Assembly (NCBI RefSeq): GCF_025465545.1
Contig: NZ_JAODMK010000001.1
Coordinates: 54,913 to 118,912 of the forward strand
DNA length: 64,000 nucleotides
Direction: 5' to 3'
Source: Naasia sp.
GTDB taxonomy: Bacteria; Actinomycetota; Actinomycetes; Actinomycetales; Microbacteriaceae
A program made the translations under genes and the position numbers. The notes below the pieces were generated by a model. That model did no database searches. It was not told where the DNA came from and was given only the letters and a program-made list of their open reading frames with translations. This document shows, piece after piece, positions 35,169-44,108 of the stretch (position 1 is its first letter; every line of letters begins with the position of its first letter).

Positions 35169-35393
35169 TCACAGCCTCTGGCCGTGCCGCTGCAGGAAGC
35201 ATTCACCGCAGTGCCGCATGTAGCTGTCCGCGAGCGAGTCGATCGCCTCATGGGTGATCTCGGGAGGGTGCGGCTGCACCACCTGGGTGCGGCATGCGAA
35301 GCACCACTGGGCGAGGCCATCGCCCGTGAAGGCGAGGATGCCGCCGAGCAGAAGCCGGTCGTAGCGCTGTGCGGGAGTCTCAAGAACCTGCAT
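35169..35393 (-). CDS. hypothetical small protein with paired cysteines
   Basis: 74-residue protein containing WCFACRTQVV and MRHCGECFLQRHGQRL, that is CxxC and CxxC pairs about 30 residues apart, which could form a zinc ribbon-like site. The frame has normal codon use, but no Shine-Dalgarno is clear before the ATG at 35393. Transcribed convergently to the MarR gene. Confidence 0.5.
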   Translation of the reverse strand: MQVLETPAQRYDRLLLGGILAFTGDGLAQWCFACRTQVVQPHPPEITHEAIDSLADSYMRHCGECFLQRHGQRL

Positions 35394-35524
35394 GAGTCAC
35401 GGTTGCAGTGGCATCCGCTCGGCACGGGGAGGCGCGCGGCGACCCGGCCGCGCCGCGGCGCCCCAAAGCGGGGTCAGACCTGCACCTCGGACTCGGCGCT
35501 CAGCCGCCGCCGGCCGCCGGGGGC

Positions 35525-36463
35525 TCAGGCGTCGCTGGTGACCGCACGGAGGGCGTACTCCGCGGTGAGACCGCCCTGCGGTCCCCAGGAGAAGTGGATG
35601 ACGCCCTGCAGACCGGGATCGTCCGGATCGGGGAGCTCGTAGCTGTCGACCTGCACGCCGCGGTCGCGGAAGGCGTGCTCGGTCACGCAGGTGCCGCTCG
35701 CGGCCGCCGCATCCCGGACCGTAGCGACGCAGATCAGGCCGCCGGGAACCTGCCCCGCGTACACGCTGACCCCTCGGCTGCTGCCGAGCAGCCGGATGTC
35801 CTGCTGGGCCTCCACCCAGGCGGCCTCCGTGCGGTCGATGAGGTCGTTCGCGACCAGCAGGTGGCGGAACAGGCTGGGGTCCCCTCGGTCCTCCGCGGTC
35901 TGCGCGCGGTCGAACACGGCCATCGAGTCCCCCTGCTGGCCTGGCCGCAGGGCGGGAAGGGCCAGCGCAGCGAGGAGCGCGGCCGCGAGCACCCCGGCCA
36001 CCGGTGCGCGGGGAAAGCGTCGCCGCAGCGGACCCGCGTCGCCGACCGGATCGTCGCCCCCGGAGCGGCCGCCCCCGTCCTCGGACGGCGGGTCGCGGGT
36101 CAGGAGGAAGGCATCGACTGCCCGGGAGACCGCGTCACGGTCGGCCGCGATGTCCCGCTCGAGTGCGCTCAGCCGTGCGCGAGCGGCCCTGCGGTCCGTC
36201 TCGGTCGCATGACGTCCGTATGCGACGGCCTGATCCCGCTGCACCTCCTCCCGCCGCTCGAAGACCGCGCGACCCTCCCCCGTCGCCACCCAGTGCAAGG
36301 CGGAAAGGGCGTCGAGCGTCCCGGGGTGGAGACTCACGAAGCGCGACAGCAGAGCCGGGTCGTGCCGGACCGCGGCGAGCACCTCCGCCGCACGTGCGGC
36401 TGCGCCGGGTGCGGCGGCGCCGGTTGCGCTGCCGATGCCGCTCCGCTCGTTCCACGCACTCAC
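35525..36463 (-). CDS. hypothetical single-pass membrane protein
   Basis: 312-residue protein starting at GTG 36463. The N-terminal ~170 residues are cytoplasmic and helical, with LLSRFVSLHPGTLDALSALH and an Arg/Glu-rich stretch (DRRAARARLSALERDIAADR). One transmembrane helix (APVAGVLAAALLAALALPAL) at about residue 165 follows, and an external C-terminal domain of about 120 residues (DSMAVFDRAQTAEDRGDPSL, then ICVATVRDAAAASGTCVTEH) with two cysteines. The topology resembles anti-sigma or sensor proteins, but no known domain was recognised. It is divergent from the helicase. Confidence 0.7.
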   Translation of the reverse strand: MSAWNERSGIGSATGAAAPGAAARAAEVLAAVRHDPALLSRFVSLHPGTLDALSALHWVATGEGRAVFERREEVQRDQAVAYGRHATETDRRAARARLSALERDIAADRDAVSRAVDAFLLTRDPPSEDGGGRSGGDDPVGDAGPLRRRFPRAPVAGVLAAALLAALALPALRPGQQGDSMAVFDRAQTAEDRGDPSLFRHLLVANDLIDRTEAAWVEAQQDIRLLGSSRGVSVYAGQVPGGLICVATVRDAAAASGTCVTEHAFRDRGVQVDSYELPDPDDPGLQGVIHFSWGPQGGLTAEYALRAVTSDA

Positions 36464-36581
36464 GGGCGGAAGTCTAGGAACTCGTCCTGCGCGGTGCCGC
36501 CCGAGCTTTTCCCCGCGGAGGGCGACGGCCGATCCTGGGGCGCGGAAACACGGCAGGCACCAGGGCGGGTACCGTTGGAAG

Positions 36582-38381
36582 GTGTCATCTTCCGAGTCCG
36601 CCGCCCATGATGAGGCGGAAGCACCCGCCCTCCAGTCCTTCGCCGACCTCGGTCTCTCCGACTCGGTGCTCAAAGCGCTGAAGGACGTCGGCTACGAGAC
36701 CCCGTCCGCAATCCAGGCGGCCACCATCCCGCCGCTCCTCGCCGGACGCGACGTCGTCGGCCTGGCGCAGACCGGCACGGGCAAGACGGCAGCCTTCGCA
36801 CTGCCGATCCTCTCCCGCCTCGACGTCTCCCAGACCACGCCCCAGGCCCTCGTGCTGGCACCCACCCGCGAGCTGGCCCTGCAGGTCTGCGAGGCGTTCG
36901 AGAAGTACGCCGCGCATCTCCGCGGCGTGCGGGTGCTGCCGGTCTACGGCGGCCAGGGCTACGGCACCCAGCTGTCCGCGCTGCGGCGCGGGGTGCACGT
37001 CGTCGTCGGGACCCCGGGCCGCATTATGGACCACCTCGACAAGGGCACTCTCGATCTCACGCACCTCAAGTATCTGGTGCTCGACGAGGCCGACGAGATG
37101 CTCAAGATGGGCTTCGCCGAGGATGTCGAGACGATCCTCGCCGACACGCCGGCCGACAAGCAGGTCGCCCTGTTCTCGGCGACGATGCCTGCGCAGATCC
37201 GCCGCATCTCCACCAAGTACCTGCACGACGCAGAAGAGATCACCGTCAAGAACAAGACGACGACCTCGGCGAACACCACCCAGCGCTACCTCGTGGTGTC
37301 CTACCCGCAGAAGGTGGATGCCCTCACCCGCATCCTCGAGGTGGAGAACTTCGAGGGCATGATCGTCTTCGTCCGCACCAAGAACGAGACCGAGACGCTC
37401 GCCGAGAAGCTGCGCGCCCGCGGCTACACCGCGGCAGCCATCAGCGGCGACGTCGTGCAGGCGCAGCGCGAGAAGACGGTCAATCAGCTGAAGTCCGGCA
37501 AGCTCGACATCCTCGTCGCCACCGACGTGGCGGCGCGCGGACTCGACGTGGACCGCATCAGCCATGTGGTCAACTACGACCTTCCCATCGACACCGAGTC
37601 GTACGTGCACCGCATCGGGCGCACGGGCCGCGCCGGCCGGTCGGGCGACGCGATCAGCTTCGTCACCCCGCGCGAGCGCCGCATGCTCACCGCCATCGAG
37701 AAGGCCACGCGTCAGCCGCTCAAGCAGATGCAGCTGCCCACCGCCGAGGACGTCAACGCCACCCGGCTCAGCCGCTTCGACGACCAGATCACGGCCGCCC
37801 TCGAGCAGAGCGAGCGGATCGCGCGGTTCCGCGACATCATCGGCCACTACGTCGAGCACCACGACGTTCCCGAGGCCGACGTCGCGGCCGCACTCGCCGT
37901 CGTCGCCCAGGGTGAGACGCCGCTGCTGCTCTCCCCGGAGGATGAGCGCAAGCAGCGCTTCGACGACCGCGAGCGGCCGGACCGCGGGGACCGCGACCGG
38001 GGCGACCGCGACCGCGGCACTCGAGCCCCGCGCGGCGACAGCGATCGTCGCGACGACGGAGAGCGCCCGGAGCGGCGCAACCGACCCTCCAGCTCGACCC
38101 TCGCCACGTATCGCATCGAGGTGGGCAAGCGCCAGATGGTCGAACCCCGCCAGATCGTGGGCGCACTCGCCAACGAGGGTGGCCTCACCCGGGACGACTT
38201 CGGAGGCATCGACATCCGCCCCGACTTCTCCCTGGTCGAGCTCCCTGCCGACCTCTCCGACGAGGTGCTCAACAAGCTGAGCGGCACGCGGATCAGCGGG
38301 AAGCTCATCCAGCTGCGCCCCGACCGTGGCGCAGCAGGGGCCCGCCGCGAGGGCCCCGCAAGGAAGCCCCGACACTCCTGA
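36582..38381 (+). CDS. DEAD-box ATP-dependent RNA helicase (DeaD/CsdA-like)
   Basis: 599-residue RNA helicase. The Q motif region is SFADLGLSDSVLKAL, motif I is AQTGTGKT (62-69), the DEAD box is at 168-171 and SAT follows; motif VI reads YVHRIGRTGRAGR. A Gly/Arg/Asp-rich region (RGDRDRGDRDRG) and a DbpA-type RNA-binding domain (TYRIEVGKRQMVEPRQIVGA, ALANEGGLTRDDFGGIDI) complete it. It probably unwinds structured RNA in ribosome assembly and cold adaptation. The GTG at 36582 is the only suitable start before the Q motif. Confidence 0.95.
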   Translation: MSSSESAAHDEAEAPALQSFADLGLSDSVLKALKDVGYETPSAIQAATIPPLLAGRDVVGLAQTGTGKTAAFALPILSRLDVSQTTPQALVLAPTRELALQVCEAFEKYAAHLRGVRVLPVYGGQGYGTQLSALRRGVHVVVGTPGRIMDHLDKGTLDLTHLKYLVLDEADEMLKMGFAEDVETILADTPADKQVALFSATMPAQIRRISTKYLHDAEEITVKNKTTTSANTTQRYLVVSYPQKVDALTRILEVENFEGMIVFVRTKNETETLAEKLRARGYTAAAISGDVVQAQREKTVNQLKSGKLDILVATDVAARGLDVDRISHVVNYDLPIDTESYVHRIGRTGRAGRSGDAISFVTPRERRMLTAIEKATRQPLKQMQLPTAEDVNATRLSRFDDQITAALEQSERIARFRDIIGHYVEHHDVPEADVAAALAVVAQGETPLLLSPEDERKQRFDDRERPDRGDRDRGDRDRGTRAPRGDSDRRDDGERPERRNRPSSSTLATYRIEVGKRQMVEPRQIVGALANEGGLTRDDFGGIDIRPDFSLVELPADLSDEVLNKLSGTRISGKLIQLRPDRGAAGARREGPARKPRHS

Positions 38382-38496
38382 CGGGGGCCTCCCCTGCGCC
38401 GTCGTCGGTGCGTGCCCGCACGGATCAGCGACAGTGCCGGGAGAGCATTCCGGTGGTCGAGGAGCGCCGAAGGCGGGTGGGCACTCGTGCTGGAAG

Positions 38497-39819
38497 CTAG
38501 AACGGTGGCGGGTCGTCCTCACGCCACTCGGTCTGCGGCATCGGTGCGTCGGGGAGCGCGAGTTCGGGGTGGGTGCGGTGGCGGCGGCCCAGCGCGGAGG
38601 TCCACTCCAGCGTGCCCGCCGTGTCGACGTGCTCCGGTCTCCAGCTGCTCGCGTGTTTCAGGTGGTGGTGACTCCGGCAGAGATGCGCGAGGTTGCCGGC
38701 GTTCGTCTCGCCCTGGTAGAGCCAGTCTCTGGTGTGGTCGAGGTCGCAGAACCGGGCCGGCCTGCCGCAGCCGACGAACCGGCAGGTCCCGTCCCGAGCC
38801 CGCAGGTAGGCCCTCAACTCGGCCGGGACCGCGTACCGGTCGCGGCCGAAGGAGACCACCGCACCGGTTCCCGGGTTGGTGAGGATCCGGTGGAAACCGG
38901 TCGCAGCACCACACAGCTCGCGGGCCGTCTCCGGATCGATCGGCCCGTACCCTTCCAGAATGCCCGGTTCGTCGCTTCGGCCGGTCAGGGTGAGCGCCGG
39001 AACGGTGACATGCACCGTCGGGACGATCCCGCGGCCCTTGGTCCGCTCGCGGAGCTCGGCCTCGCCCTCGCCGGGCGGAAGCAGCGCGCCGTCGTCCAGC
39101 AGCAGGTCGGCGAGCACATCGGCCCGCAGCTGGGTCAGGGTGCGCTCCTCGCCCTCCACCTGCAGGCTCCGGCTCAGCTCGGTGAGATAGCCGTCGATGG
39201 CCAGCACCTTCGGAGCCGGCAGCAGTGCCGTCAGGTAGGCCATCCCATCGCGGGCCGGCTGGGTGCGCACCTCCCGCTCCGCGACCGCGGCACGGTGCCG
39301 CTCCGTCGCCGCCGAGGGCTGCAGCATCTCCCGCAGAGTGCGGATCTTCCTGTCGAACTTCGCCACCGTGAGGCAGTCCGCCCAGTCCAGCGCGCGACGC
39401 TCGAACTCCGCCAGCACCCCCTTCTCCAGGCCCGCCGCGACCTCGGCGAGGACCCGGGCATGGCGTTCACTGAACCGACCCTCGGCAAGACGATCCAACG
39501 TTGTGGGCAGTGACGAGACCAGGATCTCCGCGATCCCGAGCATCGACTCCACCGTCCGCTCCGGCAGGGCGAGCGCTGCCGCGATCTCCGCACGGAGGCT
39601 GCGGAAGGAGATCCGTGCAGGGTCGCTGGCGGTGTCGCGGTCCGCGTCCCACTGCCGCTGCAGGCCGTGCAGCAGACGGAACCGGGTCGCCGCCAACGAC
39701 GCAGCGGTCCGGGTGTTGCCCTCGATCAGGTCGAGCAGGCGGCCCGCCGGAACCGCGATCCGGCCCTCGGGAAAGACCAGCTCCTCGATCCCCTCGAGAC
39801 TCTCCCCGTTGTTCTCCAT
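38497..39819 (-). CDS. DUF222/13E12-type HNH endonuclease family protein
   Basis: 440-residue protein of a family highly expanded in actinobacteria. The N-terminal two-thirds (DUF222) are helical. The C-terminal HNH nuclease is complete: GTCRFVGCGRPARFCDLDHT with two metal-binding Cys, then NLAHLCRSHHHLKH. The function is unclear; these genes are often multicopy and variable between strains. The start is the ATG at 39819. Confidence 0.88.
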   Translation of the reverse strand: MENNGESLEGIEELVFPEGRIAVPAGRLLDLIEGNTRTAASLAATRFRLLHGLQRQWDADRDTASDPARISFRSLRAEIAAALALPERTVESMLGIAEILVSSLPTTLDRLAEGRFSERHARVLAEVAAGLEKGVLAEFERRALDWADCLTVAKFDRKIRTLREMLQPSAATERHRAAVAEREVRTQPARDGMAYLTALLPAPKVLAIDGYLTELSRSLQVEGEERTLTQLRADVLADLLLDDGALLPPGEGEAELRERTKGRGIVPTVHVTVPALTLTGRSDEPGILEGYGPIDPETARELCGAATGFHRILTNPGTGAVVSFGRDRYAVPAELRAYLRARDGTCRFVGCGRPARFCDLDHTRDWLYQGETNAGNLAHLCRSHHHLKHASSWRPEHVDTAGTLEWTSALGRRHRTHPELALPDAPMPQTEWREDDPPPF

Positions 39820-40145
39820 ACCCGCAGTAGATCACCAGCCACCGACACCGGGTCCGCAGACGAAAGCAGGTTCCCCACAGGGAAAACAGTGCTCGCGGAA
39901 GTGGCTCGATGCAGTGCACGCCGACACCGATCCTCACCCCGCGGAAGTCGGGGTTGCGCCCAACCCGCGCGGCTGGCGGAAGTGCCCGCACCGCCAGGAC
40001 ACCTGGTGACCCCGCCCGACACGCGGGGAGGTGCGGATGTCGAATCCTTCCCCAACCCTCGACCTATCGCTAAGGTTCAACCCTCGGGATATGTTCTCGA
40101 GCCCGCGCGCCAGCGGTTGAACGAATCGAAAAGAACGGATAAGCA
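39820..40145. other. intergenic region upstream of a small membrane-protein gene
   Basis: 326 bp without a convincing coding frame. It contains a perfect 8-bp inverted repeat GTTCAACC (40075-40082) / GGTTGAAC (40115-40122), placed where an operator or a leader hairpin of the next gene would be, and a small GGGTTG/CAACCC hairpin near 39950-39966. Confidence 0.45.
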
Positions 40146-40316
40146 ATGAGCAATTCACTCATCATCGCCATCGCCGTAGTGGCCGTCATTCTTCTGTTGA
40201 TCGGCGGCTTCACGCAGGCGGTGCAGTTCCTGCTCTACGTCGGAATCGTGCTCCTCATCATCGCGGTCGTCCTGTTCATCCTCGGCCGCGTTCGCGGCGG
40301 CCGCGGAAGGGTCTGA
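40146..40316 (+). CDS. small two-helix membrane protein, 56 residues
   Basis: Short gene translating as MSNSLIIAIAVVAVILLLIG, then GFTQAVQFLLYVGIVLLIIA and VVLFILGRVRGGRGRV. There are two hydrophobic helices separated by GFTQAV and a basic cytoplasmic tail, so the N-terminus is predicted out or both ends in. A strong terminator directly after the stop and lower GC than its neighbours support a discrete small transcript. Function unknown; small membrane proteins of this shape are often stress-related. Confidence 0.75.
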   Translation: MSNSLIIAIAVVAVILLLIGGFTQAVQFLLYVGIVLLIIAVVLFILGRVRGGRGRV

Positions 40317-40333
40317 ACCGCAGCGCACAACGA

Positions 40334-40375
40334 GGAAAGCTCCCGCATCGAAGACGATGCGGGAGCTTTCCTTTT
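40334..40375 (+). terminator. rho-independent terminator of the small membrane-protein gene
   Basis: Perfect 17-bp stem (40334-40350 with 40355-40371), AAGA loop, then TTTT. It begins 18 nt after the stop. A textbook intrinsic terminator. Confidence 0.9.
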
Positions 40376-40397
40376 GTGGGCGAGAAGCCCGTCCGCG

Positions 40398-40652
40398 TCA
40401 GACGAGCGGGTCGCGATCCGTGACGCGCTCGGTCACGCGTTCGCCGCCGACAGGGTCGACTGCCGAGCGTGTGGTCGAGACGGACTGGCGGCGACGCAGG
40501 AGGAGCACCAGTCCGAGGACGACGCCCACGACGCCGGCGATCATCAGGATGTAGCCGACCACGTCGAGGTCAATGAAATCCAGCTGGAAATCAGTGGCGA
40601 AGACGAGGATCGCGCCGATGACAAACAAAACGATTCCAGTACCGAGACTCAT
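40398..40652 (-). CDS. DUF6458-type small membrane protein
   Basis: 84-residue protein with two transmembrane helices (GTGIVLFVIGAILVFATDF; VVGYILMIAGVVGVVLGLVL) separated by QLDFIDLDV and ended by an RRRQS cytoplasmic tail. The pattern matches DUF6458, found across actinobacteria without known function. The ATG at 40652 is preceded by GAAGAAAGCGAG. It converges on the small membrane gene at 40146, both short and both with AT-richer upstream regions. Confidence 0.82.
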   Translation of the reverse strand: MSLGTGIVLFVIGAILVFATDFQLDFIDLDVVGYILMIAGVVGVVLGLVLLLRRRQSVSTTRSAVDPVGGERVTERVTDRDPLV

Positions 40653-40930
40653 TTTCTTTGCTCGCTTTCTTCGACCGCGGCATGACGAATCTCGTCAGCC
40701 TGGCCACGTAATATCTACCGCTGAGAGCCGCCGATTGTAAACCCCCCGAATCCGGGCTTTACTTCCCGGCTCGCCTTCCCGCAAGCCAAGCGGCGACACT
40801 ATTCCCGCCGGATTGAGTACCGTGTTCCGGCAGTCTCGACGAAACGGAATGCGCGGGCGTACCTCCCCCCGGCGCGTCCGCTTGCGACCGCCCAAGTAGC
40901 CTGGCTATCCATTCGGGGACGGAGCAGCGG

Positions 40931-42124
40931 ATGACCACAGGACACCCGCGTCTCAGCCCCCTGTACGCGGCGGGCTTCGTCACCGCCGCGGGCGCCCACA
41001 GCGTCGCCGCGGGCTTCGGCGCGAACACCGAGAACGCCGGGCTGACCCTGCTCACGCTGGGCATCTTCCTTGCGGTCTACGACCTTGCGGAGGTCCTGCT
41101 CAAGCCGCTGTTCGGGACGCTGAGCGACCGCATCGGACCGAAGCCGGTGATCGTCGGCGGGCTGATCGGCTTCACCGTCGCGTCCCTTCTCGGCATCTGG
41201 GCGGCAGGACCGGTCGCGCTGGCCGCCGTGCGGTTCGCTCAAGGGGCGGCCGCCTCCGCCTTCTCTCCGGCATCGTCTGCCTCCGTGTCCCGGCTGACCG
41301 CCCCAGGGCAGGCGGGCCGCTACTTCGGCCGGTACGGGTCTTGGAAGGGGCTCGGCTACGCCGCGGGACCGATCCTCGGCGCCGCATTGATCGCTTGGGG
41401 CGGCACCGGCTGGCTCTTCGGCGCCCTCGCGCTGGTGTCCGCGGGCACCGCGGTGGCGGTGGCCGCCCTGCTGCCGACGATCCCGCCGCTGCCCCGCGTG
41501 CGCTACACCGTGATGGACCTGGTGAGGCAGGTGACCGATCGGGACTTCCTCCTTCCCGCGGTGGCCCTGGCAGCCGCCGCGGGCGCCCTCGGCACGGCCA
41601 CCGGACTTCTCCCCGCGCTCGGCAGGCAGGTCGGCCTGAACGTCTTCGGCGCGACGGCGGCCGTGACCGTTCTCGCCGTGGCATCGGCGGTCACGCAGCC
41701 TCTCGTGGGGCGCCTCCGGGACGCCGGCAGGCTCGGAGTACGTGCGGGCGTCGTCGTCGGGCTCGCCCTGATCACGGTCGCGCTCCTCGCCGCCGCCCTC
41801 GTCCCCTCAGCGATCACGGTCTTCGTCGCTGGAGCCGCGCTGGGTGTCGGCATCGGCACCGCGACCCCCTTGGCGTTCACGCATCTCTCCGCGACCACAC
41901 CGCCCGATCGAATCGGGCGCACGATGGGAACGGCGGAGCTGGGGCGCGAGACGGGCGACGCGGCCGGCCCGCTCCTGGTCGGCGGCGTCGCGGCGGCTGC
42001 CTCACTGCCCGTCGGCTTGCTCGCACTGTCCCTCGCCTCCGCGGTCGCGATGACCGCCGCGCTCTTCCTGCGTTCTGGCCCGAGCCTCGAGCCGGCGTCC
42101 GATGCCGCCAACGACGGCGGTTGA
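40931..42124 (+). CDS. MFS transporter
   Basis: 397-residue major facilitator with about 12 hydrophobic helices. Motif A lies after helix 2 (LKPLFGTLSDRIGPKPVIVG). The second half has TQPLVGRLRDAGRLGV and TPLAFTHLSATTPPDRIGRT. It is likely a proton-coupled drug or metabolite exporter; the substrate is not predictable. The ATG at 40931 is used. Its last 123 bp overlap the end of the convergent monooxygenase gene. Confidence 0.87.
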   Translation: MTTGHPRLSPLYAAGFVTAAGAHSVAAGFGANTENAGLTLLTLGIFLAVYDLAEVLLKPLFGTLSDRIGPKPVIVGGLIGFTVASLLGIWAAGPVALAAVRFAQGAAASAFSPASSASVSRLTAPGQAGRYFGRYGSWKGLGYAAGPILGAALIAWGGTGWLFGALALVSAGTAVAVAALLPTIPPLPRVRYTVMDLVRQVTDRDFLLPAVALAAAAGALGTATGLLPALGRQVGLNVFGATAAVTVLAVASAVTQPLVGRLRDAGRLGVRAGVVVGLALITVALLAAALVPSAITVFVAGAALGVGIGTATPLAFTHLSATTPPDRIGRTMGTAELGRETGDAAGPLLVGGVAAAASLPVGLLALSLASAVAMTAALFLRSGPSLEPASDAANDGG

Positions 42125-43654
42125 GGACCTCAGCCGAGGGACTGAGAGCGGCAGCGCGGACCGGAATCGCACCTCCGCCTGCTCCGCACGAGCAGAGGCG
42201 GCCACGAAGCCGTCGGACCGGATCAGATAGAGCCGCGTCGATCGAAGGCCGTTGCGTCCCGGATCCGGGAAGCCGGCCGACGCGATGCCGATAGCCTCCC
42301 CAACCCGTTGCGCCTCCGCCGTGAATCGCCGGTCGTAGGCGTGCACCTGCCAGCGGAGAGAACGGAGGGCCCCGTAGTTCTCTCTGTTCCAGGGCAGTCG
42401 GCGGCCCACGACGCGACCGCGCCCCCTGTGCCGGCCAGGCGTCATGTCGTACCGGATTCGGGTCTGCGAGAGGTACCCGAAGAGACGGGAGGAGCCGGGC
42501 AGCAGCCGGATGACGCGCGGTGCAAGCGGAGCGACCAGCGGCACGATCCGCTCGCGCACGAATCGCGGCAGCGGCTCTTGCGAGGTGATCACGCCGAACA
42601 TCCGGTCCGTCGTGGTGACAAGCCGCACCGCCACCGGTCGTCGCTCGGCGCCGTAGCGGTCCAGATACCGGTCGGACGCCCCGGAGAGGAGCACATCCGC
42701 CAGTTTGCAGGCGAGATTGTGGCCGTCCTGGATGCCCGTGTTCATTCCCTGGGCACCGACCGGCGAGTGGACGTGGGCGGCGTCGCCCGCGAGGAAGACC
42801 GGACCCGCACGGAACCGGGCGGCGACGCGATGGTGCACCCGGTAGGTCGAGAACCAGTTGATCGCCGAGTAGTCGACTCCGAAGACCCGGCGCAAGCGCC
42901 CGCGCACCTCGGCCTCCAGCGCGCCGGGCGGCGGGGGCTCCGCCGTCCGCACCACTCCCAGCAGCCGGTTCCGGCCGCCGTCCCCCATCGGAAAGGTGAG
43001 CAGGAAATCGTCCCCGGCGAAGCGCATGTTGATCCGGCCGCCAACCAGGCCGGTGACCCCCACCGCGTCGGCGACGTAGTAGGTGTGCGGATTGGTGACC
43101 CCGGTGAACGGGATCCCGATCAGTTCGCGGACCCGGGACGAGGCGCCGTCCGCGCCGACGCAGTATCGGGCCCGGAGAACGGAGCAGCCGCCCTGCTCGT
43201 CGAGCACCGTCGCCCGCACCGGGTGCTCGGTGCCAGGCGTGACATCGAGCGACTCGAGGGTTCGGCCCCACTCGACCGGTGCGCCGGCAGACGCGAGGGC
43301 GTCCGTGACGATCCGCTCATTGCGGCTCTGTTCGAGGACATACAGCCGCGGATACGGGCTCAGCCCTCGCCCGAGTTCCCGGAGCGGGATAGGAGTGAAG
43401 GCCCTGCGACCGTAGCCAGGAACGATTGCGTCGGCGACGACCGCCTCCGCGAGAGCCGCACCGGCGATACCGAGCTGGTCGTAGACCTCCATCGTCCGCG
43501 CCTGCACGGCGAGGGCCCGCGACTCGCGAGTCGGGCCGCTCTTCCCGTCCACGACGATCACTCGGACGCCACGGCGACGCAGCGTGAGGGCGGCCACCAG
43601 CCCTGTCGGCCCCGCGCCGACGACCAGCACGTCGGTGACCTCGTCGTCACTCAT
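42002..43654 (-). CDS. FAD-dependent aromatic-type monooxygenase
   Basis: 550-residue class A flavoprotein hydroxylase. FAD motif VLVVGAGPTGLVAALTLRRRG, DG motif YCVGADGASSRVRELIG, and GD motif VFLAGDAAHVHSPVGAQGMN are all intact. Such enzymes hydroxylate aromatic or polyketide-like substrates with NAD(P)H. The last ~40 residues are Arg-rich, lack family resemblance and overlap the MFS gene by 123 bp, so a recent frameshift or extension of the end is likely. The start is the ATG at 43654. Confidence 0.88.
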   Translation of the reverse strand: MSDDEVTDVLVVGAGPTGLVAALTLRRRGVRVIVVDGKSGPTRESRALAVQARTMEVYDQLGIAGAALAEAVVADAIVPGYGRRAFTPIPLRELGRGLSPYPRLYVLEQSRNERIVTDALASAGAPVEWGRTLESLDVTPGTEHPVRATVLDEQGGCSVLRARYCVGADGASSRVRELIGIPFTGVTNPHTYYVADAVGVTGLVGGRINMRFAGDDFLLTFPMGDGGRNRLLGVVRTAEPPPPGALEAEVRGRLRRVFGVDYSAINWFSTYRVHHRVAARFRAGPVFLAGDAAHVHSPVGAQGMNTGIQDGHNLACKLADVLLSGASDRYLDRYGAERRPVAVRLVTTTDRMFGVITSQEPLPRFVRERIVPLVAPLAPRVIRLLPGSSRLFGYLSQTRIRYDMTPGRHRGRGRVVGRRLPWNRENYGALRSLRWQVHAYDRRFTAEAQRVGEAIGIASAGFPDPGRNGLRSTRLYLIRSDGFVAASARAEQAEVRFRSALPLSVPRLRSSTAVVGGIGRRLEARARTQEERGGHRDRGGEGQCEQADGQ

Positions 43655-43827
43655 CAGCGCTCCGACTACTGCACGGGCGTCAGGCCGACACCCTGCCGCC
43701 CATCCGACCACTCTGCAGGCTCGTGAACAAGGGCTTCGGCGGGTGCGACGGGCGCCTGCTCAGCCGCGCATCGGCAACAGGAGCGGCGAGCGGGACGACG
43801 GTGCCATTCGGGTGCCGGCGCTCCCGA

Positions 43828-43893
43828 TCAGCAGCAGGCGCAGCCGTCGGCGCAGGCCCCACTGCAGCAGCTTCCATCGCAGCATGCGTCCAT
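43828..43893 (-). CDS. 21-residue cysteine-rich peptide, metallothionein-like
   Basis: The peptide begins MDACCDGSCCSGACADGCAC and ends with one more Cys, giving eight cysteines in 21 residues in CC, CC, C, C, C-CC spacing. The ATG at 43893 is preceded by GGAGGTGA at ideal spacing (43898-43905), among the best Shine-Dalgarno sequences in the window. This argues that the tiny frame is translated. Cys clusters of this density usually bind Cu(I), Zn or Cd. A longer in-frame start at a GTG about 63 nt upstream would add a poly-Thr segment. Not recognised as a known family. Confidence 0.6.
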   Translation of the reverse strand: MDACCDGSCCSGACADGCACC

Positions 43894-43897
43894 TCCG

Positions 43898-44002
43898 TCA
43901 CCTCCGGCCGCTCTCGTCGTCGTGGTCGTGGTCGTGGACCACCTGAACTTCGCCACGCCACCCTGGCCCTGTGCAGGGCGAAGGGGTCGACGAGAACCAC
44001 AT
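43898..44002 (-). CDS. putative 34-residue His/Asp-rich leader peptide
   Basis: Reads MWFSSTPSPCTGPGWRGEVQ and then VVHDHDHDDESGRR. The stop TGA lies inside the Shine-Dalgarno of the Cys-rich peptide gene, which would couple the two. The ATG follows TATACG by seven bases, so it could start a leaderless transcript. HDHDHDD is a plausible metal ligand cluster. Short and unsupported by homology; it could also be chance. Confidence 0.3.
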   Translation of the reverse strand: MWFSSTPSPCTGPGWRGEVQVVHDHDHDDESGRR

Positions 44003-44108
44003 CGCTCGTCGTATAGGCTGTCATGCGCAGCGGACGCCCAGGTGTCCTTCCCCTGCCCAGCCGGACACGTGTCGGCGGCCAGGAGAAGCCCCGAGGATCC
44101 GCTCGTCA

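Noticed and set aside
35184..35642. 152-codon plus-strand frame
   Set aside because: It spans two minus-strand genes and lacks a ribosome-binding site and domain pattern.
43680..44024. Open frame of 114 codons starting MTAYTTSDVVLVDPF over the Cys-rich peptide gene
   Set aside because: Only the first ~25 codons look protein-like. The remainder is Arg/Pro-rich, antisense-like and inconsistent with the strong Shine-Dalgarno of the other frame.
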